64,000 nucleotides of DNA from Pollenia angustigena (taxonomy: Eukaryota > Arthropoda > Insecta > Diptera > Polleniidae). A program made the position numbers and the translations under genes. The notes under the pieces were generated by a model that was not told the DNA's origin, searched no databases, and worked only from the letters and a program-made list of their open reading frames with translations. Every line of letters starts with the position of its first letter. Position 1 is the stretch's first letter. Positions 21,836 through 34,572 of the stretch are shown here, piece by piece. Location of the stretch: NCBI GenBank assembly GCA_930367215.1, contig OV884059.1, forward strand, positions 63,831,393-63,895,392. Direction: 5' to 3'.

Positions 21836-24795
21836 ATTTAGTTATAAACCAATTAAAACCAACCTTTTTGAAAAGAAATAATTGAAATATTATAACACAA
21901 ACACAAAATTTGTGTTATACACAATATAAAATAGCTCAATATTTTAAATAGAAAGTATATTAGGACATAAATCGCTAAAATCGCTCTTTTTAAAAAGAAA
22001 TTATTGAAATATTATAACACAAACACAATATAAAATAGCACAATATTTTAAATATAAAGTATATTTAGTCATAAATCGTTAAAAACCACCCTTTTTGAAA
22101 AGAAATTATTGAATTATTATTAATGAAACACAATAAAAAATAGCTCAAAATTTTAAATGGAAAGTATATTTAGACATAAATCGCTAAAATCGACCTTTTT
22201 AAAAAGAAATTATTGAAATATTATAACACAAACACAATATAAAATAGCACAATATTTTAAATAGAAAGTATATTTAGTCATAAATCGCTAAAAACCACCC
22301 TTTTTGAAAATAAATTATTGAATTATTATTAATGAAACACAATAAAAAATAGCTCAAAATTTTAAATAGAAAGTATATTTAGACATAAATCGCTAAAATC
22401 GCCCTTTTTAAAAAGTAATTATTGAAATACTATAACACAAACACAATATAAAATAGCACAATATTTTAAATAGAAAGTATATTTAGTCATAAATCGCTAA
22501 AAACCACCCTTTTTGAAAATAAATTATTGAATTATTATTAATGAAACACAATAAAAAATAGCTCAAAATTTTAAATGGAAAGTATATTTAGACATAAATC
22601 GCTAAAATCGCTCTTTTTAGAAAGAAATTATTGAAATATTATAACACAATATAAAATGGAACAATATTTTAAATAGAAAGTATATTTAGACATAAATCGC
22701 TAAAATCGCCCTTTTTAAAAAGTAATTATTGAAATATTATAACACAAACACAATATAAAATAGCACAATATTTTAAATAGAAAGTATATTTAGTCATAAA
22801 TCGCTAAAAACCACCCTATTTGAAAAGAAATTATTGAATTATTATTAATGAAACACAATAAAAAATAGCTCAAAATTTTAAATGGAAAGTATATTTAGAC
22901 ATAAATCGCTAATATCGACCTTTTTAAAAAGAAATTATTGAAATATTATAACACAAACACAATATAAAATAGCACAATATTTTAAATAGAAAGTATATTT
23001 AGTCATAAATCGCTAAAAACCACCCTTTTTGAAAAGAAATTATTGAATTATTATTAATGAAACACAATAAAAAATAGCTCAAAATTTTAAATGGAAAGTA
23101 TATTTAGACATAAATCGCTAAAATCGACCTTTTTAAAAAGAAATTATTGAAACATTATTACACAAACACAATATAAAATAGCACAATATTTTAAATAGAA
23201 AGTATATTTAGTCATAAATCGCTAAAAACCACCCTTTTTGAAAAGAAATTATTGAATTATTATTAATGAAACACAATTAAAAATAGCTCAAAATTTTTAA
23301 AAGGAAAGTATATTTAGACATAAATCGCTAAAATCGCTCTTTTTAAAAAGAAATTATTGAAATATTATAACACAAACACAATATAAAATAGCACAATATT
23401 TTAAATAGAAAGTATATTTAGTCATAAATCGCTAAAAACCACCCTTTTTGAAAAGAAATTATTGAATTATTATTAATGAAACACAATAAAAAATAGCTCA
23501 AAATTTTAAATGGAAAGTATATTTAGTCATAAATCGCTAAAAACCACCCTTTTTGAAAAGAAATTATTGAATTATTATTAATGAAACACAATATAAAATA
23601 GCACAATATTTTAAATAGAAAGTATATTTAGTCATAAATCGCTAAAAACCACCCTTTTTGAAAAGAAATTATTGAATTATTATTAATGAAACACAATAAA
23701 AAATAGCTCAAAATTTTTAAAAGGAAAGTATATTTAGACATAAATCGCTAAAATCGCTCTTTTTAAAAAGATATCATTGAAATATTATAACACAAACACA
23801 ATATAAAATAGCACAATATTTTAAATAGAAAGTATATTTAGTCATAAATCGCTAAAAACCACCCTTTTTGAAAAGAAATTATTGAATTATTATTAATGAA
23901 ACACAATAAAAAATAGCTCAAAATTTTAAATGGAAAGTATATTTAGACATAAATCGCTAAAATCGACCTTTTTAAAAAGAAATTATTGAAATATTATAAC
24001 ACAAACGCAATATAAAATAGCACAATATTTTAAATAGAAAGTATATTTAGTCATAAATCGCTAAAAACCACCCTTTTTGAAGAGAAATTATTGAATTATT
24101 ATTAATGAAACACAATAAAAAATAGCTCAAAATTTTAAATGGAAAGTATATTTAGACATAAATCGCTAAAATCGACCTTTTTAAAAAGAAATTATTGAAA
24201 TATTATAACACAAACACAATATAAAATAGCACAATATTTTAAATAGAAAGTATATTTAGTCATAAATCCCTAAAATCGCCCTTTTTGAAAAGAAATTATT
24301 GAAATATGGTAAAACAAACACAAAAAAAAAAAATAGCTCAATATTTTAAATAGAAAGTATTTATAGTCATAAATCGCTAAAAAGCACCCTTTTTGAAATA
24401 AAATTATTGAATTATTATTAATGAAACACAATAAAAAATAGCTCAAAATTTTTAATAGAAAGTATATTTAGTTATAAACCAATAAAAACCGCCCTTTTTG
24501 AAAAGAAATAATTGAAATATTATAACACAAACACTATAAATCCCTAAAATCGCCCTTTTTGAAAAGAAATTATTGAAATATGGTAAAACAAACACAATAA
24601 AAAATAGCTCAATATTTTAAATAGAAAGTATATTTTGTTATAAACCAATAAATACCACCCTTTTTGAAAAAATGATTGAAATAATATAACAGAAACGCAA
24701 TAAAAAATAGCTCAATATTTTAAATAGAAATTATATTTAGTTATAAATCGCTAAAAACCACCCTTTTTGAAAAGAAATTATTGAAATTTTATATA
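21836..24795 (-). repeat. Inverted ~208-bp dimeric satellite array (copy B)
   Basis: Same organisation as 2,027-5,690 without the MITE. Diverged units occur at the right edge near 24,300-24,795. Some dimers are missing or added relative to copy A. Confidence 0.93.
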
Positions 24796-26693
24796 ATTTA
24801 GCGATAAAACGCCAAAAAGTTTAACTAATAAATTTTATTTAAATTCGCTGGTTTTGACAAGAAAATTGCTACATTAGCAGCAGTGTAGAAATAAACACAC
24901 AGAGTTGCACTTGAACAGCGTTGCCATTTGTCATATTTTCCCTTTTTTTTAAATATTGTTAGACGTGCACATGTTTAAAATTTGTATAAAGATTTTTGTC
25001 AATATATAATCTAATCTTTGCAGTATATTAGATGAAAACGTTAAGTGAAGTTAAGTGCAACAAAGCTATCTTAGATTCTATCTGCTTTATTACTGTTACG
25101 TTGTTTAATTTTGTTTACTCCTTCAATACTTCATACCTTAACGATCACAAATGTATTCTTTAAGGTGCTGAAGTATCTAAAAATGATGAAATCGACTTTA
25201 GTGTTCACTGTTCAAAGTCTTATATTGAATTATGCAATGTTCTGTTCAAAAGTTAAATTTTAATAATGACCGTCTGTAACAAGTTGTAGTTTTACTTTTT
25301 ATTACTTTAAGCACTTTTTATTCTATAATGAATTGGCTCTAAAAAAATTTTATTGTATTTTATTATTAATAAAAATGTACCAAGGTTTTTTTATGCACCC
25401 GTTCCATGCTCTTTATCTCGGAAACCATTTAGCATTTTGTTTTCTTGTCTTCACCATAATCTTAGCTATAAAGCTAAAACAAAATAAGCGTAAAAACAGT
25501 ATTTAGTGAATTAAAATTGCTAAAATATTAAACTTTTAAATATTTTGCACTATTTTTGGCCCATAGTCCAATTTTTCAAACTCTTTCTCGTGTGGAATTT
25601 CTCGAAGTACTTTTCGTAACCAACGAAGCTTTTGCGTTTTGCTAGTTTTTATTTTATTTTTCTCATATCTAAATCTCGGAAAGCAATTATTTTCGCCATA
25701 ATTGTAGCTATAGACTCTTAGAAAATAAGTAGAACAAAATAATCCGAAAAAATTTATCTAAAGCCTCAAAAACATTTTTGGCCCGTAGCTGCCAAACGGT
25801 AATCTTCAGAAAAAATACTCCTTTTACTCTAATTCATAATTCCTCATATATAGTTACTGAAAAATGCATTTTTTCACATTTTTCAGTTGTATTTTTTATC
25901 GGAAATTCGTGAAATTTATGAAATACATTGCAAAAGGTAAAAACGTAAATTATCCAATAATAATTTTTTACACATATTTCGAATTTTCGATATAAATACA
26001 GCTGAAAAATGTAAAAAAAGAATTATGATGTTCTAAAGAATTTTGAATTATATTATAAGAATAATTTTTTTGAATAGAACTTTACTAAAGTATCCACAGT
26101 TTGGCCGCGGCGGGCCATGAATGTTAAAAAAATAAATTAAAATTTGTCGACATTTTAGCAATTCTATGGCGCTAGCTGCAGTTTTTTTGCGTTAGTTCGT
26201 TATACAATTTTTGTCTCCTAGTGTAAAGCTGCAATTATTAAAACAAAATCATAATTGGTTTCTGAAAAATATGCATGTTTAAAAAATAAAAAAATCAAGG
26301 GTTAGCCAAAATTTTCAAAAAGTACAAATTTGTAACAGCTTTCTCTTCAGATGTACTATATTTGTTTGCTGTCTCTATGATAAGGAACACAATTGCACCG
26401 TATGAACGTAGTAGTCTACGACGTAGATACGATGTCAAATTAATATGTATACTATTGTATACAAAGGCACACAATAGCTGGCGCAAATCTAAAAGCGTAT
26501 CTACGTCGTACGTCGCCTTACAGAAAATTCAGACGGGGGCTTTTACAACTTCTCTTTTGGTTTGGTGGCTAACGGTTAAGTGAAGATAGAGGGGTAAACA
26601 AAAATACTTGGTTTGTGTTTTTCATGACTTTTTCTCAGATTTATCTTTCAACTTATTTATTTTCTTATCGTTACGTTTTATAAATTGAAAATA

Positions 26694-26818
26694 CAGTAAG
26701 TCCTCGATCATCCATAGCAACAATTTTGAGTAGTTTTTTGTGTGTTTCTAATTAAGTTACAAACGAATAGTGTTGCATCTGCCGGTTAATCGAATGACAG
26801 ATAATCGAGGCGCTTCTG
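26694..26818. mobile_element. Short pogo/Tigger-like MITE remnant (copy B)
   Basis: Duplicate of 7,553-7,677 with the same ends, carried along by the segmental duplication rather than inserted independently. Confidence 0.5.
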
Positions 26819-27092
26819 CAAATAAAAAATACGTAACTTTAAATCATCGTATAAACACAAAGGATTTTTGAAAGTTGCTGGAGAAGGGAAATAAAAATTG
26901 AAAATTTAAATTAAATTATTTTTGTGTTCTCAAATTGAATATTTGATAACAACATAAACCAAGTAAAAAATTAACAAAAATTTAGATTTTTTTAAGATTA
27001 TTTTCAAAAGAAAACTCGATTTGTGTACGACGGAATTGTAAGTAAATAGATCGTGTTTTAAAAAATGTACGACCGTTAACTTACGTTCTTAA

Positions 27093-27218
27093 GGGCCATT
27101 ATTATAACTTGGCGTTAGCTGTTATCCGACAGTTAACAGACGCTTTTTGGCAGATAACACATTATTATCTGTCAATTTAATCTTAACTTTAGCTAACTTT
27201 AAGTTGTAATAATGGCCC
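27093..27218. mobile_element. 126-bp MITE, copy B only, TAA target duplication
   Basis: Inverted ends GGGCCATTATTATAACTT and, on the other strand, GGGCCATTATTACAACTT, continuing into GTTAGCT. They are flanked by TAA (27,090-27,092 and 27,219-27,221). Copy A (7,945-7,955) shows the uninterrupted site TTCTTAAGTGG. The 3-bp TAA duplication suggests a PIF/Harbinger-type element. Confidence 0.93.
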
Positions 27219-27220
27219 TA

Positions 27221-27555
27221 AGTGGCTCATACACTTGCAATAAAATTGTTAAATTTTAAGTATTGTACAATTATATCGATGTGTATGTGATATTCGAAGG
27301 TAACACATTATATTGGCAACAATCAAAAGACATTTGATTTGTATTGCACAACGAAAAGAAACTGAAATTTGTTGCTAACATTGTACAATGCTGTTGATGT
27401 TATTCATAAAGGTTATGTATGTACACCTTTTTTTTAATGAAAGTTGAGCAATATTTAAATTTAAACCATTGTGCGACTTATTGCATAATTTACGACAAAA
27501 TGGAAATAATATGGAGAATATCATATACAATAATATTGCAAGTGTATGGGCCGCT
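27221..27555. mobile_element. MITE with TTA target duplication (copy B)
   Basis: Duplicate of 7,951-8,284. Its left edge was hit by a second, later MITE (27,093-27,218) whose TAA duplication overlaps the first base of this element. Confidence 0.7.
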
Positions 27556-27831
27556 TTACAACGTTCTTATGTGTTTTTGCTGCCTTTATCGTAAAGAACA
27601 TAGGTTTCAATTTTAAGCAAAATTGTTAAAAACAAGTGTTTACAAAAAGTACCCAAAAGTAGGACTTTTTACACCTGTTTTATCTTCTTGTCTTTTTTCC
27701 TAAACCTTTGCGTAGCAATTACAAATAAACACACAGAGGGAAGTAAAAAAAACCACATAAAAAGATGTAAGAAAATTAAATAAAAAAAATATATTTTTAT
27801 TTAAAAAAAAATGATAACAAGAAACTATTTA

Positions 27832-28337
27832 CAGTCAAATCCCGATAAGTCGTACCCCGGTAAATCGTTATTCCCGATAACTGTCGGTCCTTTGAAAAAA
27901 TCTCGTTATTTCGTAAAATTTCCATACATTTTGCTCCCCTCGCTAATTATAAATTTTTTTTCAAATAAAATCTTCTTTATCTCTTATAAATCGTAATTGT
28001 TTGCTAACTACCACTTATCATTCATAATAAAAACAACAGAAACATGGAAAGAATAATTTTTTGTTTACCGCTTTGTTTTTTGTGGGTTTTTGCTTGTGTG
28101 TGTGTTTATTTTCTTAATATCAGTTTGTTACATGTATAATTTTTATATATTTTATTTTCAACAATTGTTTTTTATGTTTTTTTTTTTATCGTTTAAGTAA
28201 ATAAATTGAAAACCCCCTTTAATTCGTATTTTTTTTATTTTAACCCCGTTAAATCGAAAGCCCGCTAAATCAAAAGCCCCTATAATTCGTAGGAAATTGC
28301 TGGTCCCTTTCGATTACGAATTATCGGGATTCTACTG
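27832..28337. mobile_element. pogo/Tigger-like nonautonomous element (copy B)
   Basis: A 506-bp duplicate of 8,561-9,064 with the same TA-flanked ends. It differs by a few bases and homopolymer lengths. Confidence 0.85.
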
Positions 28338-28687
28338 TATTTCAAAAATAAAAACATAATTCATATAAGCAGATCTTTAAAATGACACATATCGCTTTTG
28401 TTCAACAATAGTGTATTAATCCAACATTTCTGTTTAAATTCATATTTGGTATAGATTTGGTAACGACAAAATATATATTATGGAAAAAATTCAGACTCAT
28501 CGTAATATCTTACTTTGGAGACGCAAAAATTTCCAATATTTTGCTCTTTCCATTAAATATGTTCCTTAAAGTTTAAATGTAGTAGGTCAATCCACTCACT
28601 AAGTGTGAGTTAATTGGTAAAAAAGTGCGAGTGTATTAAAACTTGATCGCGCAACCCTTAATTAAGGCATTAAGGGGTACACATTAA

Positions 28688-28835
28688 GTCCCAATTCACA
28701 CGTTGCAAGTCTTATTGATCAGCTTGCTACTTTTTAACGAGAGTGAAGAGAGGAAAATAAACGTTTCTCTCTCACTCTCTCTCGCCTATAAGGTAGCAAG
28801 CTGGTCAATAAGACTTGCAACGTGTGAATTGGCAC
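28688..28835. mobile_element. 148-bp hairpin MITE with TAA target duplication (copy B)
   Basis: Duplicate of 9,415-9,562 with the same arms and the same TAA flanks. Confidence 0.8.
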
Positions 28836-29189
28836 TAAGGGGTACACAAAACTCAAAAACGTTGCACTAATAAAGGACAGATAAAATATAAGATCGGTCA
28901 AAAGCAAAAAATCATCATATAATAGTCATCCAATATACAGCAAATTTAATTGTATCAGCCGTTTAAAAAAATAAAATAAGTTTAAAATAGGTTTTAAGGC
29001 AGAATGTTCATGCGCTGTAATTCACAGTAATTTTTTATGAATACGGCAGGATATTTTTAAAAACCTTCTTTAACTTTAAAACTTCGTAAATAAAAAAAGA
29101 GGGACAATTTTTCACAATGGCAACGCTGATGTAATGCAACTCTGTGTGCAATTTTGTACACTAATACATTCTTACATTAATATATATTA

Positions 29190-29769
29190 CAGTGTTACCA
29201 GTGAAATTTCGAGAAAGATACATTTTAGTTTCCAAAATGATACCCTTTTTCCCAAATAGATACATTTTGAAAAAAATTTGAATATCCATTTCTAACGTTT
29301 AACTTTTATTAACATAACATTTTTTTTTTTATATTTAATGACTATTTTTAAGATAATGATATCATATAAATTCATTTTTATATCTATTTAAGTCATAAAT
29401 ATAGGGTACCTATGTAATTTTTAAGCAAACATTAAAATAATTTAAATGTAACTATCTTTGGATGTTAATAAAACAAATTGGATGTTATTAATTTATAAAA
29501 ATTAACATATACACAAGAATAAGCAGACGACAGAAGAACTTAGAAAACTTAACAGCAACATAAAACATTTTAGTTGTCACTGTTTTTTAGTATTCATAAC
29601 AAAATATCTTTGAAAAACTTTGCCAGAAACAGAAAGTTAAATATTTTATTTCTGTACATTTTGCGTGCTGATTAAAAAAAAAAAACATAAAATCTTAGGA
29701 TTATACATGGTACCTGAAGTCATCAAAAGATACGAAAAATGTATCTTTCGTATCCTAATGGCATCACTG
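29190..29769. mobile_element. hAT-like nonautonomous element (copy B)
   Basis: Duplicate of 9,917-10,496 with the same ends and position relative to the satellite block. Confidence 0.6.
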
Positions 29770-29772
29770 ACG

Positions 29773-32440
29773 AAGCCATTATCCCTAGGGGGTTAAAATG
29801 TATGAGCGACCTCTATTAGTTTTTTGGCCCAATATTCTCTATAAATATACTTGCACCTTATCTGCACCCCGTAGGAAGGCACCCATACAAATATGGTGGT
29901 TTAGTGAAATTCTTAAAGTGGCCCTTGCAGAGCGTAGGGTGCTCCTAGACGGGTAAAATCTATGACCAACCCTACTTTATTTTTAATCTCCATTATTTAT
30001 TTCTAACATACCTAACCGCTATCTCCTTTCCTTAAGGGGGCTCCCATATAAAATTTTCAATACAGCCTAGAAATATATTGAAGAAAAAGACCCATAACTG
30101 GCCAGGAATCGTCCCTAGGTGGATAACATGTATGACCGACTTCTATTAGTTTTTTGGCCCCAACATTTTCTTTAAATATACTTGCACCTTATCTGCACCC
30201 CGTAGGTAGGCTCCCATACAAATATGGTGGTTAAGTGAAATTCTAAAAGTGGCCTCTGCAGAGCGTAGGGTGCTCCTAGACGGGTAAAATCTATGACCAA
30301 CCTTACCTTATTTTTCATCTCTATCATTTATTTCTTACATACCTAACCGCTATCTCCATTCCTTAAGGGGGCTCCCATATAAAATTTGCATTACAGTCTA
30401 GAAATATATTGAAGAAAAATATCCATAACTGCCCAGGAATCGCCCTTAGGGGGATAAAATATACGACCGACCTATATTAGTTTTTCGGTTCCAACCTTTT
30501 CTTTAAATATACTTGCACCTATCTCAACCCCTTAGGGAGGCTCTCATACAAATATGGCGGTTTAATAAAATTCTTAAAGTTGGCCCCTGCAGAGCGTGGG
30601 GTGCTCCTAAACGGGTCAAATCTATGACGGACCTTACTTTATTTTTCATCTCCATCACTTATTTCTAACATACGTAACCCCTATCTCCATTCCTTAAGGG
30701 GGCTCCCATACAAAATGTGCAATACAGCCTAGAAATTTATTGAAGTAAACGTCCCATAACTGCCCAGGAATCGCCACTAGGGGGATAAAATGTATGACCG
30801 ACCGCTATTAGTTTTTTATCCTCAACATTTTCTTTAAACATACTTGCAACTTTTCTGTACCCCGTAGGGAGGCTCCCATACAAATATGGCGGTTTAATGA
30901 AATTCTTAAAGTTGGCCCCTGCAGAGCGTAGGGTGCTCCTAGATGAGTCAAATCTATGACCAACCTCACTTTATTTTTCATCTCCATTATTTATTTCTAA
31001 CATACCTAACCGCTATCTCCATTCCTTAAGGGGGCTCTTATATAAAATTTTCAATACATTCTAGAAATATATTGAAGAAAAAGACCCATAACTGACCAGG
31101 AATCGTCCCTAGGGGGTAAAAATGTATGACCGACTTCTATTAGTTTTTCGGCCCTAACATTTTTTTAAATATACTTGCACCTTATCTGCACCCCGTAGGT
31201 AGGCTCCCATACAAACATGGTGGTTTTTTGAAATTCTTAAAGTGGCATCTGCAGAGCGTAGGGTGCTCCTAGACGGTTCAAATCTATGACGAACCTCAAT
31301 TTATTTTTCATCTCCATCATTTATTTCTTACATACCTAGCCGCTATCTCCATTCCTTAAGGGGGCTTCCCTATACAATTTTCAATACAGTCTAGAAATAT
31401 ATTGAAGAAAAATATCCATAACTGCCCAGGAATCGCCCCCAGGGGGATAACATGTATGACCGACCCCTATTAGTTTTTTGGCTCCAACATTTTCTTTAAA
31501 TATACTTGCACCTTATCTCAACCCCTTAGGGAGGTTCTCATACAAATATGGCGGTTTAATAAAATTATTAAAGTTGGCCCCTGCAGAGCGTATGGTGCTC
31601 CTAGACGGGTCAAATCTATGACGAGCCTTACTTTATTTTTCATCTCCATCATTTATTTCTAACATACATAACCCCTATCTCCATTCCTTAAGGGGGCTCC
31701 CATACAAAATGTTCAATACAGCCTAGAAATCTATTGAAGTAAACGTCCCATAACTGCCCAGGAATCGCCCCTAGGGGGATAAAATGTATGACCGACCGCT
31801 ATAAGTTTTTTATCCTCTACATTTTCTTTAAACATACTTGCAACTTTTCTGTACCCCGTAGGGAGACTCCCATACAAATATGGCGGTTTAATGAAATTCT
31901 TAAAGTTGGCCCCTGCAGATCGTAGGGTGCTCCTAGATGAGTCAAATCTATGACCAACCTCACTTTATTTTTCATCTCCATCATTTATTTCTAACATACC
32001 TTACCGTTATCTCCATTCCTTAATGGGGCTCCCATATAAAATTTTCAATACAGTCTAGAAATATATTGAAGAAATAGACCCATAACTGCCCATGAATCGC
32101 CCCTAGAGAGATAAAATGTATGACCGGCCTCTATTAGTTTTTTGGCCCCAACATTTTCTTTAAATATACTTGCACCTCATCTCCACCCCTTATGGAGGCT
32201 CCTATACAAATATGGCGGTTTAATGAAATTCTTAAAGTTGGCCCCTGCAGCGCGTAGGATGCTCCTAGACGGGTCAAATGTATGACCAACCCCACTTTAT
32301 TTTTTATCCCCACAATATGTTTCTAAGATATCTACCCGCTTTCTCCATTCCTTAAGGGGGCTACCATACAGACTAGAAAAATGTTGCAGAAAAGTCCCAT
32401 AGCTGCCCAGGACGCGCCCTTGGGTGATAAAATATATGGC
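29773..32440 (+). repeat. ~330-bp satellite, eight monomers (copy B)
   Basis: Duplicate of 10,500-13,170 with the same eight monomers in the same order. Unlike the 104-bp arrays, the monomer number has not changed since duplication. Confidence 0.93.
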
Positions 32441-32704
32441 AAACAAATGTATGACAAACAAACAAATTTATTAAAAACAAACAAACAGATTAATTATTGG
32501 TTGTTTTTGTTTGGCTGCAGGTCCAAGTAAAGAAATAAAAATTAAAAACTTGTGATTTTTGTTTTTAAGTTTTTATTTTTAATTCCCAATATTTCGGTTG
32601 GCGTCGCTAACCATCTTTAGGGGTATGTAAACAATTAAAAAATAATAACAAAACTTCACAAAAGCAACTGTTTAACTTGCTAAAAGATTTTCTTAACTGA
32701 ATGA

Positions 32705-32900
32705 AACAATCAAATAAACAAGCAAACAAACAAACAAACAAACAAACAAACAAACAAACATCCGAACAAACAAACTAACAAACTACAAACAAGCATACGG
32801 ACAGACTTACAGACATTCAAATAAATAAACATTACAATATCATTACAACCAACAAACATACGAACAGACAGACAGACATACATACATACAAAAAAAAAAA
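32705..32900. repeat. AAAC, GACA and ATAC microsatellites (copy B)
   Basis: Duplicate of 13,436-13,612 with a longer AAAC tract, showing slippage since duplication. The remaining 32,441-33,464 is AT-rich noncoding sequence like copy A. Confidence 0.85.
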
Positions 32901-33464
32901 ATAACATTCCAATATCTTTATATGTACACATGTATATCTAAAAAAAACGATAATGATTTTCAGTGGTAACACGTTTTGTTTATGCTTTTTGTAAGAAATG
33001 CACATGTGTACTTAAAAGGTGGCCTAAGTATTACAACCAATACAACAACAAGCATAGACAAATGGGATTAAAAAGTAAACAGCTGTTTCTTACTAACCAC
33101 CTTGGATATAATGCTTAATCTCTAAAAACAAAGAAAAAACGCAAAAGCACAGAATTAATGGCGTCAAATGTATTAATTTAAAATTGAAAATATGGCAGCA
33201 CACGAATGGAAAATTTTAAATAAAAATTAAAAATGTAGGCATTTATTTAGAGTCTATAAATTAATGGATACGTTATTTATAAAAAGAATTAAAAGTAAAT
33301 TAACAATCAAAAAAAAAAAAATTTTTTAAAAAATAGTACTCAAAGTGTTATGTGCCCAAAATCTACTGGTGGTATACGATTTTTTTGGGCACCGTCCTCA
33401 AAGAATGCAAATGTTCCCAAAAAATACGGTAGCTCGAAAAAAAGTGCCGAAAAAGCACGCTGTG

Positions 33465-33495
33465 CATATATATATATATATAATATATATATATA
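33465..33495. repeat. (AT)n tract at the right end of copy B
   Basis: AT run interrupted once (TATAATAT). Similarity to copy A ends here. The sequence after it (ACATATATACTACTTATG) is unrelated to 14,209 onward. Confidence 0.9.
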
Positions 33496-34570
33496 TACAT
33501 ATATACTACTTATGATGATAACATATTGCTGCTTTATTAAAAAAAAATATTTGCAAAAAGAAAAACATAAAAAATTTATTTAAATGAGATTAATATTAGT
33601 CAACGTTAAGTAAATAACCAAGAATAACATTAAACACAAAAAAAAAATAAAATCAAAATCTAAAAAGAATTAATTCTTCGTTCACATTTCTATGCATATA
33701 TCTAGGGAAGTTCAAATGCCGACTTCCGTTCCTTTGTACATCTTTTTAAGAAATTGAATTTCTTTAATTAGTTTTACAAATTTTAACTGTCCTAAGCAAA
33801 AATAATATAAAAATTGATTTTATTTTGGCATATTAAAAATATACTTTTTCAATTTTTTTTTTTAGTTTGCATACCTTTTTCCAAAATAACCTTCAGGCTA
33901 TTATTCACTTAGTATCTTATATTTAGCGCAGTCTAAGATTCTATGCTTTGACTTTTGTTGAGACCTTTCAGTTTTTCGGTTAAATAATACATTAGTGATA
34001 TTAAATTTATCACTGAAATGAAATCATTATATTATAATTTACTTTATACGAACAAATTTAGTTAGCACCTGATCTACACCTAAAAGGAATTACTACCTTC
34101 CACAAAGTATCTCATAGATTTACGATTGTAGACAACAAGATGTTTTCTTAAGGTACACATCTACCATTGAGTACTTTATTGCTGTTATTATTTTCGATTT
34201 GCTCCACACTGTTTAATAAGTTGCGCAATAATAAATAAGCCCGACCATATGATACCCTACACCACAGTATATAAGAACACATTTTTGTATGTGTACTCTA
34301 TTTGGAACCCTTGGGCAATCATGGACCCGTCAGAACTAAATCATGTTGGGAGGTTAAGATTCAAGTAAAAGTTCTTTGTGCCGATAAAATTTGGTTAGAT
34401 GTCTTCGTCTCTATTAAATTTGGTTGTCTTTAAGTGATTTTAGGATTTAGAAAATTTTTGTCATGTCATAGAAGCTATCGTAAGACACTGTTGCCAATTT
34501 GTATGTAAATACTAACATTTATATGGAAATTATGGCATTAAAATATGGATCCATTCCAATAAAATTTGGT
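33496..34570. other. AT-rich intergenic sequence, no gene seen
   Basis: No convincing coding frame. Phrases such as GATACCCTACACCACAGTAT near 34,251 and ACACTGTTGCCAATTT near 34,485 resemble transposon termini, but I could not find partners for them. Confidence 0.5.
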
Positions 34571-34572
34571 TA

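Larger units (their letters stand above)
15775..25935. repeat. ~10-kb palindrome with satellite core (copy B)
   Basis: The left arm (truncated E2, then forward satellite) is inverted relative to the right arm (reverse satellite, then start of E3). The axis lies near 21,830 at ATTTAAAATAATTGAGCTAT. Arms are unequal (about 6.1 and 4.1 kb) because the arrays differ in length. In copy A the same axis lies near 2,030, with the left arm mostly outside the window. Confidence 0.85.
24876..29163 (+). mobile_element. Element E, copy 3: ~4.3 kb with long inverted ends
   Basis: Duplicate of 5,761-9,891, with the inner end motifs CAGCGTTGCC at 24,916 and AACGCTG ending at 29,128. It is larger than copy 1 mainly through the 126-bp MITE and a 25-bp segment at 25,313-25,337. 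The CpG-rich inverted repeat is at 26,417-26,510. No transposase is seen. Confidence 0.6.
17138..33495. repeat. Copy B of the ~19.3-kb direct segmental duplication
   Basis: This is the head-to-tail partner of 1-14,208. Homology stops inside an (AT)n tract at 33,465-33,495, and downstream sequence has no counterpart in copy A. Copy B has about 2 kb more forward satellite and a 126-bp MITE (27,093-27,218) missing from A. It lacks the 442-bp piggyBac-like MITE of A. The sequence left of 17,138 (14,209-17,137) probably belongs to the same unit, but its partner would lie before the window. Confidence 0.93.
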
